Of a DNA stretch of 14,542 nucleotides, positions 14,385 through 14,542 are shown piece by piece; within the stretch, counting starts at the first letter, position 1, and each line of letters begins with the position of its first letter. The position numbers were made by a program, and so were the translations under genes. Source of the DNA: Synergistaceae bacterium UBA4088 (lineage in GTDB: Bacteria; Synergistota; Synergistia; Synergistales; Thermovirgaceae); the NCBI GenBank assembly GCA_002382605.1, contig DFYG01000002.1, positions 1-14,542 on the forward strand. The letters run 5' to 3'. The notes under the pieces were generated by a model. The model made no database searches. It was given only the letters and a program-made list of their open reading frames with translations, and was not told the DNA's origin.

Positions 14385-14542
14385 TTGCATATGTATGATT
14401 TTGGAAGCGTGGTGAACAGAAGGGGAACGAACTCTCTCAAATGGGATGGCATGAATGAGAGGTTTGGAACTGTTACCGAGGATGCTCTTCCTATGTGGGT
14501 TGCTGACATGGATTTTCTCTCCCCCCCATGTGTTATCGAGGC
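14385..14542 (+). CDS. MalY/PatB-type aminotransferase-fold C-S lyase, 5' part (runs off window)
   Basis: About 52 residues are visible: YDFGSVVNRRGTNSLKWDG, then LPMWVADMDFLSPPCVIE. The RxGTxSxKWD and LPMWVADMDF blocks are the N-terminal hallmark of the MalY/PatB group (fold-type I PLP cystathionine beta-lyases that release thiol or sulfide, pyruvate and ammonia). The PLP lysine lies beyond the window. Two starts are possible: TTG 14385 with GGAG 8 nt upstream, or ATG 14391, two codons later, with 12-nt spacing; I prefer the TTG. It is probably co-transcribed with the carbonic anhydrase gene. Confidence 0.88.
   Translation, partial: MHMYDFGSVVNRRGTNSLKWDGMNERFGTVTEDALPMWVADMDFLSPPCVIE

Noticed and set aside
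1..14542. CRISPR array, insertion sequence, tRNA or rRNA
   Set aside because: No regularly spaced direct repeats, transposase motifs, terminal inverted repeats, or tRNA/rRNA-like sequence were found on reading both strands by eye.

Overview
The window looks like a chromosomal segment of an amino-acid-fermenting anaerobe. I lean towards Synergistota or a similar proteolytic anaerobe. This is inferred from gene content: YgeY-type M20 hydrolases, several PLP enzymes, and formate-THF ligase beside FolD and GlyA. The sequence holds no rRNA or marker gene that settles the taxonomy. Many starts are TTG or GTG behind a clear Shine-Dalgarno.

Region 1 (1-489): the 5' part of a divergent LysR-type regulator on the minus strand, then an AT-rich divergent promoter region with LysR-style inverted repeats.

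Region 2 (490-10835): eight tightly packed plus-strand genes. They are two tandem YgeY-like M20 hydrolases, a threonine-synthase-like PLP enzyme, glyA, a 487-residue TrpB/cysteine-synthase-like PLP enzyme, fhs, folD and an exported protein made of ten TPRs. Most gaps are 2-39 nt; there is a 159-nt gap before fhs and a 4-nt overlap between folD and the TPR gene. Read together, the genes could release a free amino acid from an N-substituted precursor, convert it through PLP chemistry to serine or glycine, and oxidise the one-carbon unit through GlyA, FolD and Fhs to formate with ATP gain. The enzyme families are recognised from motifs; the route as a whole is inference. The first M20 copy has Gln at a metal-ligand His and at the catalytic Glu, while the second copy keeps both, so the pair looks like a pseudoenzyme plus an active enzyme.

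Region 3 (10836-13542, minus strand): an exported protein of unknown function, a decayed frameshifted GGDEF fragment, a MATE efflux transporter, and a truncated MarR-type regulator. A strong terminator hairpin, a promoter-like element and a MarR-like palindrome lie just upstream of the MATE gene.

Region 4 (13543-14542, plus strand): a 265-nt divergent intergenic region, a beta-class carbonic anhydrase, and the 5' end of a MalY/PatB-type C-S lyase that runs off the window.
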